From Piscicola geometra (lineage: Eukaryota; Annelida; Clitellata; Hirudinida; Piscicolidae), in contig OX030957.1 of NCBI GenBank assembly GCA_943735955.1, positions 8,701,844 to 8,765,843 of the forward strand: a DNA stretch of 64,000 bases, in the 5' to 3' direction. The notes under the pieces are model-generated. The model had not been told where the DNA came from, did not search any database, and saw nothing but the letters and a program-made list of their open reading frames with translations. Within the stretch, counting starts at the first letter, position 1; each line of letters opens with the position of its first letter. This document shows positions 1 through 59,894 of this stretch, in pieces. The translations under genes were made by a program, and so were the position numbers.

Positions 1-76
1 TGGTTGCGCCACTGCTTATGACAATCGGTAACGGGATGGAAAAAGAAATTTTGGAACCAAGACGGGACCGACCTCT
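1..76 (+). mobile_element. Right end of a hAT-like element related to the one at 22333-27765
   Basis: The sequence up to 76 shows GGGA-type repeats and ends GACCGACCTCTA. That closely resembles the right end at 27765 (GTCCGACCTCTA), which is also preceded by AACGGGA-type motifs. The rest of the element lies left of the window. A TG repeat follows two bases after the end. Confidence 0.5.
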
Positions 77-80
77 AGCC

Positions 81-307
<227 letters not shown>

Positions 308-2712
308 GACCTATACTTTTTGAATAATGCAACTTAATCCCATAACTAATTGTCTCGTAAAATACAGGATACCTATGTTTTTAGACTTTGTTTTAAAATA
401 ATCATGAATTCATTTCCTAATGCTTGTCTCTAATTAGGGCCATTAGTCTTTCCGCATTGTTCAGCATTTATTCAAGTTGAGCCCTCAATAATTCACTTAC
501 ATTTACTTACATTTCCCTTTTACTATTTGCGGGATAATCAAAATAGAAAAATATTTTTCATTTTTTTATTAAACATAAAAAAACTTTTAATCAAAATCTA
601 AAAAGGAATCCAGATAATATATTTTCATTGCGCCTAACTGATAAGGAATTCCAGTCAATGTGGTGACTGTAGAACACAAAAAAGGCTTCTAATAAACTAT
701 TGAGACGTATGTGAATGTCTTTAAATCAAATGCCTTCTGTAAAAAGAACTGCTTGCTTTGTGAGATTTAAATGCAAAGCATAATCATTTGCACACACAAA
801 TTTTTTTTCATACACTTTAATTAAATTTGAAATAGGTAATAGAAATTAAAAATCATATTTCTGAATTTCTACGCTCAAATATTTAAAAATATGATATTTT
901 TAGAAAACAATTTAAATATTTATGTAATTTTCTATTTTTTGGGCCTTTTTACGTAAGAGTTCTGTAAAAGAAATACGAAATACAGGCTGAGTTCATTATG
1001 AAAATCTTAAATCAGAGCAATGCCGTACAACAATGTCATAGAAAATTTGTTTCATCAATTTTATGGAAGTTTTTATTATGATTTAAATGTTAAAAAATAG
1101 AAGCATGGAGTTCTAAAGATTATGATAAACTTCTAGTGACGATAAGCTGTAAGCCTTTTTTGGAATTAATTTTTAGAGCTTAAAAGTTTTAACTGATAAA
1201 AAAAGTATATTAAAGTTTTAAAAAAGATAATAGGGTTTTTAAAATATTAAATATAATTGTTAAAAAATTTGGTTTAAGGTATATTTACACGTTAATTGAA
1301 TAAAATCATTGATCTGAAAGAATAAATAAGCTTTGAAATAGATTGCGCTGTTGTTAAAACAGTATTTAAAAAATGTTACTTAAATAATTTTTTATATCTT
1401 CTTCGTTGAATAAGCTTATTCATATAAAAGGTGCACCCTCTAGCGACTTCTTGGTAATCAACATCCATCTTTTTGTCACTTTGTGACAACTTCCTATGGA
1501 CCAACAACGACTATTTGTTTGTTGAGAACTCCTTCTTGAAGCTAGACGATAAAACAAACATTGACACAAAAGTTGTATAAAAGAACAATAAAATTTGAAA
1601 AATTAAACTCATTTTTAAAATGAAAACATTCTTGTAAATGAACAGGCTTAGGAGACTTAATAATACAATTAATATTAATATTACTAATAATATTCCTTGT
1701 TTAAAGGCTTTATCAAACTAGTTTATTGAATCGTATAAATGAATGCCAAAAAGTAAAAATTCCACTAAAATAAAATTCTCACAATAAAACTCAAAAACAT
1801 AAAAGGTTTACAATCTTTCAAGATCAAACTTCCGATTTATATACACCTCTGAAATGTGGCCCTCCAACACATTTTAATTTTAATGAATTAAAGCAACTAG
1901 TTTACTGAAGAAGCATTCAAAAACTGCAAGATGGTGCCTGAAAGGTCAAACAATTATTTCATTTACGATTTCCTCTGGAGGACCATAAAGCTGCTACTCC
2001 GATCCTCCCAGCTTCAAAGTACTTGGTATTTATGAGGCCTTTTGTTAAAATAACGTTTATTTTTGCAGAATAAAATATTCCATATAAATCCTTAAAATAG
2101 AAGGTAGACTATTTGAAATAGAATTTATTGAGTAAAAACTTAATTGTTAGTAGTATAATTGTAAAAGGTTATTCAAAAGGTTTTTTGAAAAATGAGTCAG
2201 ATTAAATTTATCACCACCCATATTCAAAGTTGTAGATGAATTTATACAAATTTATGTAGAAGTAAACTCGTTATTTTTCAATTAATCTAGGACTAATTTC
2301 AGGAAAACAACTGATCATTTTGCACGCTGTAGAACAAAATACTTTCATTGATGCTGGGATGTTGATGGATAAAAAAAATATAAAAAGAAAAACATTATTT
2401 TTACAACGTTGCAAGAAGTTTCTTGCGAAACAACGATTAAAGATCATCATAAAAACAAATCTTTCCGAAGATTACTTTCATTTTTCACAAAGCTATTCAC
2501 AACTCATGTCATGTAACAATGCTAATCAGTATTTCAAGAATGCTATAAACAACGTCTGATGGAAAATTCTCCTAAGAAGAATCGCCGGTCAGTTCAAGCA
2601 TGTTGAAGCGTCCATAAAATATTCGACAGAAGCCTTACCATTTTAAAACTTTGTTTTTAAAACGTCAATTAGAGTGATTTTTCTTGCTCAAGTGACTTAT
2701 TGTGTAGAATTT
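308..2712. other. AT-rich sequence downstream of the SK stop codon
   Basis: No coding exon or clear mobile element is seen. It may hold the SK 3' UTR. An open frame at 2320-2559 has no recognisable features. Confidence 0.6.
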
Positions 2713-50292
<47,580 letters not shown>

Positions 50293-52984
50293 TTCAAATT
50301 TTTATCAGCGTAACAGTTATTCGTCAAAGAACCTTATAAAATGTTTCTTTACTGTAACTTTCGAAATAGTTTAAGAGTTACAAAACACGAATGCGGTCAA
50401 CAAGCAAGTCGAATGTATATCCACAAAACGTCGATGCTAGAGGCCATTAATTAATTAATCCATTCTTCTGAAAAGGAAAGTAACGAATTTCCTTAATTGC
50501 TGTTGTTTTCTAGAGTCGACGAGAGGATCGCTCGTCATTACTATAGTGCGCAATAAAGCCATCAGCGGCCTCTCCACTCCACAGCCATTTCACATTCGTT
50601 CTCTTCCCTCGCACTGCTTTTATGATCGTTCACAAATTATGTTTTCTTTATACGTTTCATTTTCGGTAAGTTCTTTTTTGCGAACGCCAACAAACAGCAA
50701 AGAGCCTTTGCCGGTGTATTTGTTACAGGAATATATAGTATATATTATATACGTAATGGTTATGTCATTTTGAACCTTATTTGGCTCCTGCCCTATAATA
50801 TTACTTTTCAACTGAAAACACTTAAATTTATATACATATATGATTTCATTTCAATAGCATCCATCCTCAGAACCTCAAAACACGGTTTTGAAAATATTAG
50901 CGACTTGGTAAAAAAAAATTTTTAAATACAATAAAATTGTAAAAAGACATTTTGTTTGAATAATCTAATACATAGATTCTAATACATTTATATATGTATA
51001 TTATACGATACGATACAATAAAATCAGTTGTTTGATAAAATAAACTTTAAATTTATTTTTCCGTCCTTTTACACTTTATTTCATATATGTTTTAATTCGC
51101 TTTTTTAGCACAAATGTTACTTCTTTGTGGTTGAATTTGTGTATTTTCTCTTTTCGACTGTTTATTGAAAAGTATGTGTGTTTCATGTTTTTTTTCAAAC
51201 CGTTGTCAAATTTTTCATTATATTATTCTTCATGAAAATGGTCAGTGAACCAAACATCAAACCAAGTTGGAAAAATCAGTTCACTGATTTCAGAAAGCAG
51301 TCACGTCGGTTTGAAAGTGGCACAAAACCAAGTAAGACATATTTTTTTGAAATTCCGTCTTGCATTATTTATATTAGGTAAGCTTTTAAAATTAATGAAA
51401 GGAAATAATAATTCAAATAGAAATAGCATTCGTCGCGCCATTTGATATATTTTACTTTTACTTTTAATTGACTTTGCGGAACATTATTTCTCATATTTTC
51501 AATGTTGTCACAGTTTTTAAAACCAAGTCATATGACTAAAATTTAGTCACTAAATCCAATACATGATGTTGACATCTTTTACACTGAGGTATAGGAATGC
51601 TTTTTACTTTACATTTATTTTCAACAATAACAAAAACTCATTATCACAAAAAAAATGTTTGTTTTTAAAGTTTGAATTAAGCTATGAAAATCAAAATTAT
51701 GCAAAACCTTTCCTTCTGCCTTCTTTAAAGTTTTTTTTCATGCGACCTAAAACTTCAAATTTTAGTTCAAACTTCAATTTTGAATTGAAAGTTTTTAAAT
51801 CTTGTTTGGTTCTAATTTAACTCTCCCATAAACACCGAGTCCATGCTAGCCTTTTACGATCATTTTATTTCATAGAAAAGGTTGATATATAACCGGAAAA
51901 ATAAATTAATATAACTGAATATTCTGAGTTTTAAAAAATACTGACTTATTTTCTTACTTTTTTGAAATTAAGTTAATAAGAAGTATTACATCAAAATTTA
52001 ATTTCAATACAGATTTTCATAACTCTTCAATTTCTACTTTAAACTAGCTTAAACTTTTCATATAATTTCTAAATGAAAATATTTTTATAATAATGGAGAA
52101 ATAAATTTGTTATTGAGTCAAGATGTATATAAAATAATAAATTTGAAGCACACTGTTGTGATCTCATAAGAATCCTTAATCGATAGTCGTGATTGCATTT
52201 AAGGCCTTCATCAATATGTGAGCATGGGAAATGGAAAATGAATTGCATAAGCTGGATGAGGATGAATCTGAGCTTTACGAGAGACTTGAGACGAAGGTGG
52301 GCGTGTGGAACTGGGTGGTCTTAATAGAGGGCGTTACACTTCAACCTTTTTAAAGTCTTTTTCCATCCATCCTATAAGGAAGAAAATAAATATATATATA
52401 ACTTCAAGCTGAGTTCTCGTCTTTGAGATAAATTAGAACGGATTATTCTGTTCTGAGTAAATTAAATTTCTTTCTCTGGCTCAATATCAATAAAAAAAGC
52501 AAAGAATTTTTTCGAATAAAAACTTTTAGAATGCTTTTTGCTAAAAGGTTTTTTTAACTTTAATATCTCACGAGAATTCCTGCGTTTGAACTGAAAATTC
52601 TACATCTTTGAGAATACTGTCAAAGTGGTTTTACAACTAAACTGTGACAATGGTTAAACCTTTCTGAAGAATTTTTGGCCTTCGTTTACATTTATTTAAT
52701 AGTTAGCATTGTTTCTAAGTTATAATATTTTCGTGAATTTCAACTTGAAATTTTAAATTCAATGTGAAAGAGCCACAGTGACCGAGTGTCATCACTATCG
52801 GGTAAATTTACAAAAATTAAGCGGTTTGCCATGTGTTTTCTGAAGAAAAAAAATTAATTTAAAAAAAATTTTTATTCATGTGAACTTCAGAATTTTTTAT
52901 GTGTTTTATTTTAAATGCATATTTTATAATTATGGATTAATGTTTTTTAAACTTTTCAAAGATAAATAAATAATGCTTATTTAT
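50293..52984. other. Upstream flank of the SK start codon
   Basis: Holds the SK 5' UTR or promoter if the first coding exon is also near the transcription start; no TATA or initiator can be assigned. Otherwise AT-rich. One candidate short coding segment at 52229-52294 is listed separately. Confidence 0.5.
52229..52294 (+). other. Short exon-like frame of unknown identity
   Basis: ATG opens MENELHKLDEDESELYERLE and TK, an acidic helical segment, followed at once by GTGGGC, a plausible donor. It lies in the intergenic region between SK and CIR1. I do not recognise it; it could be chance. Confidence 0.25.
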
Positions 52985-53160
52985 AATGCGCCAAGGCACG
53001 CAACTGAGGCGCCACTCACACGACATAAGTCGTGAAACACCGCATCATATACACTAGGTATGTGATAGATCACGGTTGGCTGAACAGACATTCGAACTGG
53101 CGACCTTTAAGTTGCAGGTCCAACGACTTTACCATCTAAGCCAACCCACTCACCAGATAT
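52985..53160 (-). mobile_element. tRNA-derived SINE
   Basis: On the minus strand the head reads GGTTGGCTTAGATGGTAAAG (A box) and, 37 bases on, CGCCAGTTCGAATGTCTGTT (degenerate B box), ending in GCCAACC that pairs with the start. A non-tRNA body of about 90 bases follows (GGTGTTTCACGACTTATGTC) with an AT-rich tail. The body and tail argue against a functional tRNA gene. Confidence 0.75.
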
Positions 53161-53164
53161 AAAA

Positions 53165-54188
53165 GATATAAAAAGCAAAAAAAGTGTAGGTTCTTAAATT
53201 CAATAAAAACTTTCAAGTTATCTTTTATTTCAAAGCAATGATGCATGCTTTATGCCATTTTTAATAGAGATAATCAGCTGATTGTTTGTCTTTTTGCCGA
53301 AAAATTGTCACAAACATACAGTCATATGTACACACGCACACACAAACACACACACACAAACAAACACACAAACACACACACACAGGAAGCGATTTGAACA
53401 GTTCTTTGAGACAGTCACACACAAGAGCAATCCATTATCGACGACCAGCGTCGCCGTCAAAGCAACCACAGAGTCCTGTGTATAAGGCGCAATTGTTTTT
53501 TGGCATCAAGATCGAAGTTTAAACTGTTGTATGACGCACCTAAGCTCACTAAATTGTTGACAAAATTGCTGGCTAAGTGAGATATTTAGTGTATGATAGA
53601 ATGTTCAAAAACTCACTGCAGCAGAATCATTTAATTGTCGATTAAAATAATTTAATCTATACCTTAAAGACTATCACTAGAAATTATAGTCTGTAATCTA
53701 GATGTGTGTTTCAAAACTAGAAGATTTGTTCCATGAAACAGTTTTTTATTTAAAAAACTTAAAATAAAAATAATGAAATCATACTGGATTGCAAAAACTG
53801 CAATGGTTCCACTTTCAGAATGAGTAATAGCTTGCTAACTCATATTTGGATCTTTCCTTCAATAAACAAAACATTTACAAGCAGAAAAGCACGATTAGTA
53901 GCCAAATATGATTTATAATATTTTTATTATATTATTATATATTAAAACTTAAAAAGTGAAGTTGATGGATTTCCAATAGATATATTTGTATGCATGAGTG
54001 AACTTTCTGAAAGATGTAAGTCCAAGGAAATGATGGATGCATGTCCACTAAAATAGCTAATTGGCACTTTTGAAGCAACTAAAGGAGTATGAATTATGCA
54101 CTTGTTGCTTCATTGTAGTTGCATTCTTATGCCATACGGGACAATGTCTGTCCATTATCCAACAACTTAATGGTTAGGAAACCGGCCC
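53165..54188. other. Intergenic, AT-rich
   Basis: Contains a short CA/CAAA microsatellite at 53333-53385. No gene recognised. Confidence 0.6.
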
Positions 54189-54196
54189 ATTACTAC

Positions 54197-56622
54197 CAGG
54201 GGCAGCGATCTGCGGAAAATCTTGGGGGGAGGGTCTTTCTCAGGGTTGGAATCAAAGAACCGGTATCGACCAATACAGTACAAGAAATACTATTTAGTAT
54301 TGTTTACTGTAGTGAAAATTATTGTTGTATCAACTATTAATATTTGTATAACCAAAAAAGTTTTTTAAAAAACTTTTCTTTTGCCACTATGAGCGATTTG
54401 AAAAAAAACAATAGCGATTTTAGTACCTTTTATTATTTGTCATCTATATAAATTCAATTACAACTAGCCATCAACCCATCAAACAAATTTAATAACATCT
54501 TGTTTTCCATTCATTTCTGAGTACAATAGTTTAAATTTATAAACAAACATACATTGGGAGATTTTTTTGGCCCACAGTGTGTATTTAGAATCTAAATATA
54601 CACTGTGGGCCATTTAGATAAATCGAAATACCCTCTCTGCCTGTCTTCCTGCCCTCTCCCCACAGGTCGTTCACTCCAATTTCCAAAAAACCCCTTCGAA
54701 TGTCTGACCGACTAGCAAATTTTTCTGCTAGTCTTTTCAAATCCAGACTGTCAAGGATATCCTGATGTGCATGACAAACGGCCAGTGAATTCAAGCGAGG
54801 CTGTGTCATAAGTGCACGCAACCAAGTCTTTAGACGCCGCAAAGCACTAAAAGATCTTTCTGCAGTACATGACGTTATTGGACACACAAGCATCAACCTG
54901 ATCAATCTTTCAAACTAAGAAAACAGATGTCTGTCTTCCGTCATCATAGCTTGCATTATTTTTTGCGTTTTTGCTAAAGTTCATAATGGTCTTGAAACAT
55001 AGTAAACTGTGAATAAAGACCAGTTTCATTTAACTCACGACACTGCTTGAAAATATCATGGTTCACTTCACCAGTTAGCAACATTGTTTCCAGCTGCAAG
55101 TATGAACGCAAACCAAGAGAATCTCGATTGATCCTTTCTGTGAGTTGCATGATTGCAATGTCTATAACAGTGTAATATGCTGTTCGATAATGTTCCTCTG
55201 GTGTTGTTGCTACATAAGCTGGGCCCAGCCCACAATACTTTTGTGACGACTTTCACACCCGAGGTACAGCAATCGGCTCGAGATAAAATGCCAAAACCAT
55301 ACTGTTGACATCTCTGAAAATGGCGTTAAACTGCTCATCTGATCGTAGGTGACGCAGTTCTTGCTCAACTGAATCAGTCACTGACCTTGGCACTTGCTGA
55401 TTGCAACGACTTGTTTAACTGTTTCAGAAGTGAAAACACCAAAACAACTCCTTGAGGGCCCGTGCAGTAGTGCCCTGTTGGAAAAAGATCTCAAGCCTTT
55501 CAGCTGTTTCATCAGCAGTACCAATGGAAGCAAATGATTCCAAGCTAAGAAGTAACACTTTTTAATTTTCAAGCACAGAAGACACTGTAGAAAATCTGGT
55601 CAGTCATCTTTTAGGACAAAGAAGTTTTATACTATACTTTTTATTCAGTGGCTCATCAGGAAAGTCAATTATAAGAGACAATAAAGCATCACTAAACTGC
55701 TTCTTGACCTTGCCTGAACGATTGTACAAGCACCTAACTCCTGGACAAACTGAAGTGAATTGCTCACAAAGGAGTTTGCGGCAGCTGTGTGCTGGGCAGC
55801 AAGATTTGCACAGTGTGCAGAACAGTGGAAAAACAATGCAAGCGGATGCTCACTGCTGATAATAGCCTCACAACCATTATATTGGCCGTTCATTATAGCA
55901 GCGCCGTCATAAGTCTCAACTCTAGTTTTTCAATAGGTAGCATAATTCTGATCAAAAAATCTTTTACTAAAGCAAATAATGTTTTTCCGATCGTATCTGG
56001 TTGGCTGAATAAACCAATAAACTGTTCATTAACATTCAAAGCTTCATAAAAAAAACGAATGCATATCGATTCCTGCTCTAACCAATTGCAGTCTTGTGTG
56101 CCGTCAACCACAACAACAAAGTGGCTTGATTCGGCATTTACAGTGCACAATGTGTTTCTAACGATAGAATGATCTAAAAGCCTCAGCATTTCTTTTTGGC
56201 ACTTATGCGATATGAAACTTGTAGTTTGATTTAACCACAACTTTTGTTAATGTTCTAAGCCTTTTGAAATTCATTAACTTTGGTTCATCTAAAAAAATAG
56301 AAAGGGTCGATATTGAAGTGGACCTCAGAATCCTCCTATGAATATCGCCCCTGCAAAATAAGTAGCACAATATGAATGATTTTTTAATAAAAATGTAAAT
56401 CTGTATGCTTGCAAAAAGTGAACTGATATTTTCTGAAAAGCATTCTGAATGTCTGCTTGCGAAAATTGGAAAAATATATTATTTAATAAAAATTTTGTTT
56501 CATGCTATGGTTGACGATTATGCGTGTATTAAGATAGGAGTTGAGAAGTTACTGTATTTGTAAAACTGAGGAGGGTCCATGTTAAGATAGACCCCAGGAC
56601 CCCCCCAGGATTGTCGCCCATG
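54197..56622 (-). mobile_element. hAT transposon, ZMYM1-like family, full-size copy
   Basis: 2426 bp between perfect 8-bp duplications ATTACTAC (54189-54196 and 56623-56630). Left end CAGGGGCAGCGATCTGCG; right end, other strand, CATGGGCGACAATCCTGG. The transposase is on the minus strand. Short elements at 15694 and 18554 share both ends. Confidence 0.95.
54585..56340 (-). pseudogene. ZMYM1-like hAT transposase, broken into frames
   Basis: Minus-strand frames in order: 56240-55893 (contains FVVVVDGTQDCNWLEQESIC and the region around NVNEQFIGLF), 55893-55669 (FFHCSAHCANLAAQHTAAA), 55572-55378, 55256-55068 and 54905-54585. The last carries PITSCTAERSFSALRRLKTW, the hAT dimerisation motif, followed by RLNSLAVCHAHQDI. 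This order and these motifs match the transposase-derived part of ZMYM1-like proteins (DUF4371-type). Frameshifts and stops between the frames mean it is not active. No zinc-finger MYM part is seen. Confidence 0.88.
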
Positions 56623-56630
56623 ATTACTAC

Positions 56631-57057
56631 GAACGGCGTGAGTCAAATTCCTGCCATCGCCTAGTGGCAAGTGAGAAGAGGACGGTGGAAACGCCTCGTG
56701 AAAGCAAGAAGCACAAGAAACAAAGATGAGAAGACGAATGTCTAGCCATGTAAGGGCCAACGTCGACGTGCTAATAGAATGGAAAATTCTCAAAACGTGG
56801 TAGGTATTGTAAGAGGAAGACCAGTAAATGATTTATCAAAGAGAATCGTATCAGAAAAAGTATCATAATCTGCACCATCCTCATCATCTGCACTATCTTC
56901 ACCATGATCTGTACCATCATCATAATCATCATCTGCACTATCTTCGCCATGATCTGTACCATCATCATAATCATCATCTGCACTATCTTCATCATCATCT
57001 CTACCACCATCATCATTAATATCATTAGCATCCCGCAAAATTCCATGAAGAGCGACA
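56631..57057. repeat. CATCATCATCTGCACTATCTTC minisatellite and flank
   Basis: At 56870-57010 there are three units of about 48 bases (CACTATCTTCACCATGATCT type). The minus-strand open frame over it, 56790-57080, reads an Asp-rich repeat framed by non-repetitive ends. I cannot tell whether that is a gene, and it lies 65 bases past the CIR1 stop. Confidence 0.6.
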
Positions 57058-57063
57058 TTTATT
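57058..57063 (-). promoter_or_regulatory. Candidate CIR1 polyadenylation signal
   Basis: AATAAA on the minus strand, 82 bases after the CIR1 stop codon. It is the first such hexamer downstream. The region is AT-rich, so chance occurrence is possible. Confidence 0.5.
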
Positions 57064-57144
57064 GAATGCTGAAACAACAAAATGCAAATACAATCCTAAA
57101 ATGTACGACTTGAAAACTAATTGAAAGGCAAATTCCCTTCGGAA

Positions 57145-57287
57145 TCATCTGTGCTTTCTCGAATGTTCTTTTCGCCCTTCATTCTCTTCGGCATCCCTGT
57201 GACGTTTCTTATGCCTGCCTTCATGATCACTGCTCTCTTCTCGTTCTCTCTTGCTAGACTTCTTAGAAGACTTGTGCTTGTGGCTTT
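57145..57287 (-). CDS. CIR1: CIR1 exon 7 (basic C-terminus)
   Basis: Two bases and 46 codons plus TGA. It reads [20 protein letters not shown] and ends KEHSRKHR, a short version of the basic RS-type tail. The acceptor is AACAG. Confidence 0.87.
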
Positions 57288-57762
57288 CTGTTAGTTTTTA
57301 TTTAAATCTCCAGATTTATTATTTAAAATAATTTTCATATTTAATTTTTAATATTTTTTTGAAATATTTGAAAATTATATTGAAAAATATTACTCATTGG
57401 ATAATTAAACAACTAAGAGACTAACTTTTTTTACTTTTAGACTTTTCTTCAAGCTTCCTGTAGTGATCCAAAGTGAATAAAATGTGTAGTTTAACTTGAA
57501 TAATAAAAATTGTAATAATTAACAAAACCATTTGTCTTTGCCTAAATAAATATGTTTTAAAGCAATTAACAACATCAATGTAATCCTCTTAATCCCCCTC
57601 ATCAAAACTGCAACCATAATCACCATCATCCTCATCACCCTAACCCCACCATCATCATTCTCATCATCATCATCATTATTCTCATCATCATCATCATCCT
57701 TTTCCTCATCATCATTCTCCTCCTCATCATCATCATCATCCTTCTCATCATCATCATTCTCC

Positions 57763-57838
<76 letters not shown>

Positions 57839-59632
57839 TATTCTCACCATCATCATCATTATTCTCATCATCACCATCATCATCATTATTCTCATTATCA
57901 TCATCCCCATGGTGCATACTTGAAGAGTTTTTCCCCTTGCCGAGGTGTGAGGCCTTTGAGGAACTCACTCATCTCATCCTTCTCTTCCTCCTCCTTCTTC
58001 ACTCCATCCTCCTCTTCCTCCTTCACCTTCTCTTCCTTCTTGATGGAGGATCCAGCTGTAGTGGAAATGATGATGATGATGATGATGGAGTATGTATGAT
58101 GGAATGAGAAATTATTACATACTAATAACCATACTTATTTGCCATACCGCCATTTATTGGTATCATTTATTTTAGTTGAGACCTTTGTGTACAAAACGAA
58201 TCCATCTAAACTATACCACCATGGCAACTGCAACACACCAACTACACCGCACACTCACAAGCGTCTCAGTTCCTTGTCTTGGCGCTATATTGAATAAACA
58301 CAAACAAAAACACATCCCCCATATTCCCACACACAACCCCCCCCCTAATAACATCACACTCACCTTCTTCCCCACCCCCACACACAAACATACAAACAAA
58401 CCCCTCCCCCACAAACACAAACCCCCTCAAACATAAAACGCATAAACACACCCCCCACATATTGCCACACCAAACAAACCCCTCTCCAACCCCACACACA
58501 CCTTCTTCCCCACCCCCACAAACACACACACACCCTCCCCCCCCACACACATACACACATCCTCCTCCAAAAAAACAATCAAACCCCCCCCTTCCCACCC
58601 CACAACACAAAAAACACACACAAACCCACAATCAGAAAACACATAAACAACACCAACGCATGGGCGGCTCCATGGTGCACTCGACCAGGTAAAGGGGGCA
58701 AATGCGGTCTGTGTGCATGTGTCCCCACGTCCTGCACTTGAGGCAGCGTGTGTTTCGTACCTGCGTGGTGGTGGTGGTGGTGGTGGTGATGATGGTAGTT
58801 GTGGTGGTGATGGTAATGATGATGAGGATGATGTTGGTGATAGTGATAGGGGGGTAAAGATGATGGTGGTGATGGTGATAGGGGGATAAAGATGCTGGTT
58901 ATGAAAATGATGATAGTGATATTAATGATGATTACACATACCTCAATGCCAAAGGGCTGGTCCATGATGGTCGCGTCGTCCTTAGCATACGCCTCTCGTG
59001 GGGCGTTGAACTTGCGCTGCCACTCGAACTTGTACTCTTTCTCGTCAGTCTCTTGGTCTGCCTTGTCTACGGCGCCCGGAGGTGGGTCGTACATGAAACT
59101 CAGGCCGGCCTTTGCCTTCTCATCGCCCAGGAGAATCCTGGGTATGATAATTGGGAATTAGGTATTTTGAATTAGAACATTAAAATCACTTTGAAGCTCA
59201 TTAATATGTTACTTATTCATATAATGTGTCATTTCAAAATTATTTTTTTGACCTTCATCATTATCATAGCATCCTTTGAACAACCTTTGTTGGACCATTT
59301 CTTGTTCCCTCGTGTACAAGTTCATCAGTTCTTCTTGCTTCTTCTGCTCGAACTCTGTCTTCTGCTGAGCCATCCATACCTGCAGACACAAATGAAAGAA
59401 TTAAAATATTCAATTAAATAGTGGACATTTATTTGAAATATGACTTTTCAAAAACAAAAATAGTTAAGTTATAATATAAATATTATATCAATAAAGTTTA
59501 TTAAATAAACGTAAGACGAATTTGTTGAGTCAAAAATGTTAATAAATAGAAAATGAATACTCTTTTGATGTTTTCTTTATTTCCAGGATGGAAAAACTTT
59601 TTACACATGTAATTGTTATAACCTTTACCCAT
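57145..59632 (-). CDS. CIR1: CIR1, corepressor interacting with RBPJ (whole gene, 7 exons)
   Basis: A nuclear protein that links the Notch effector RBPJ/CSL to histone deacetylase corepressors and associates with splicing factors. Exons on the minus strand: 59561-59632, 59285-59379, 58942-59137, 58658-58760, 57920-58055, 57426-57457, 57145-57287. All phases fit, giving 258 residues from ATG to TGA. The start [20 protein letters not shown] and [18 protein letters not shown] are the Cir_N domain. [20 protein letters not shown], the EWQ...[10 protein letters not shown] block, and a CCHC-like knuckle (RCLKC...[10 protein letters not shown]) follow. [20 protein letters not shown] then precedes a K/R/S/H-rich end. 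Human CIR1 is about 450 residues; most of the RS-rich tail and a middle segment are absent here. AATAAA lies 82 bases after the stop. Confidence 0.93.
57426..57457 (-). CDS. CIR1: CIR1 micro-exon 6
   Basis: A 32-base exon giving [12 protein letters not shown] across its junctions, the equivalent of the LEKKKKKK segment in human CIR1. Acceptor CTACAG and donor GTTAGT fit the phases on both sides exactly. Confidence 0.8.
57600..57905 (+). repeat. (TCA)n microsatellite in a CIR1 intron
   Basis: About 300 bases of TCATCA with TTATTC and CTCCTC interruptions, between CIR1 exons 6 and 5. Long Asp- or Met-rich frames here are artefacts. Confidence 0.95.
57920..58055 (-). CDS. CIR1: CIR1 exon 5
   Basis: Acceptor CTACAG, then an acidic/lysine stretch ([18 protein letters not shown]) and [17 protein letters not shown], matching the EFLKSLTTKQKQKLL motif of human CIR1. 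Donor GTATGC, phase 2. An Asp-rich open frame overlapping it from the neighbouring TCA repeat is not coding. Confidence 0.88.
58290..58655 (+). repeat. CA/C-rich minisatellite in a CIR1 intron
   Basis: Imperfect units containing CACCTTCTTCCCCACCCCCA (about 58360 and 58497) among CCCCC and CACACA. The CIR1 sense strand is therefore G-rich, with several runs of four or more G close together. Confidence 0.85.
58658..58760 (-). CDS. CIR1: CIR1 exon 4 (zinc knuckle-like)
   Basis: 34 codons plus one base, starting [20 protein letters not shown]. The C..C....H....C spacing is CCHC-like, as in human CIR1. The left end is chosen at a GTTGGT donor because only that donor gives phase 1, which the next exon needs. 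It is less certain than the others: the human protein has about 60 more residues here. Confidence 0.8.
58761..58941 (+). repeat. GGT/GAT simple repeat in a CIR1 intron
   Basis: Imperfect (GGT)n and (GATGAT)n between CIR1 exons 4 and 3. Confidence 0.85.
58942..59137 (-). CDS. CIR1: CIR1 exon 3
   Basis: One base plus 65 codons, from [20 protein letters not shown] to IMDQPFGIE. Acceptor CCCAG, donor GTATGT. It is the best conserved block of the protein. Confidence 0.96.
59285..59379 (-). CDS. CIR1: CIR1 exon 2
   Basis: Thirty-one codons plus two bases: [18 protein letters not shown] through MVQQ, then AG of an Arg codon. Acceptor CTGCAG, donor GTTGTT. This is the charged helix of the Cir_N domain. 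Confidence 0.94.
59561..59632 (-). CDS. CIR1: CIR1 exon 1 (start)
   Basis: 24 codons: [20 protein letters not shown] then NIKR, followed by donor GTATTC. It matches the human start (MGKSFANFMCKKDFHP...NIKK). It is too short to stand out as an open frame and was identified from the FHP motif. Confidence 0.93.
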
Positions 59633-59894
59633 CTTTAATAAGTTGTATCTGTGATTTGTAGAAAACCTTTAAATAATTGTAAACAGAATGATTGAAAGTG
59701 TGTGTCTAATACCTTAAATCTTTAAGAACTGTGACAATTTTATTTTTAATCCTACAGTGTAAAAATATTTAAACTTTTTATTTATAATTGAATTTAGTTC
59801 AATTAAGTAAAAAAATTACAATAAAATTTTTAAATTAGTCTAAATGTTTAATTAAAGAACCTTTACTTGATATCCAATCATTCTCTGTTCTGGT
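59633..59894. other. CIR1 upstream flank
   Basis: About 260 bases between the CIR1 start codon and the nearest transposon end. Presumably it contains 5' UTR and promoter sequence; no motif can be assigned. Confidence 0.4.

Noticed and set aside
53088..53160. Functional tRNA gene
   Set aside because: The B box is degenerate and a SINE body and tail follow, so it is a SINE head.
57519..57968. Asp-rich protein over the TCA repeat
   Set aside because: Repeat artefact; the genuine coding piece is CIR1 exon 5, in a neighbouring frame at 57920-58055.
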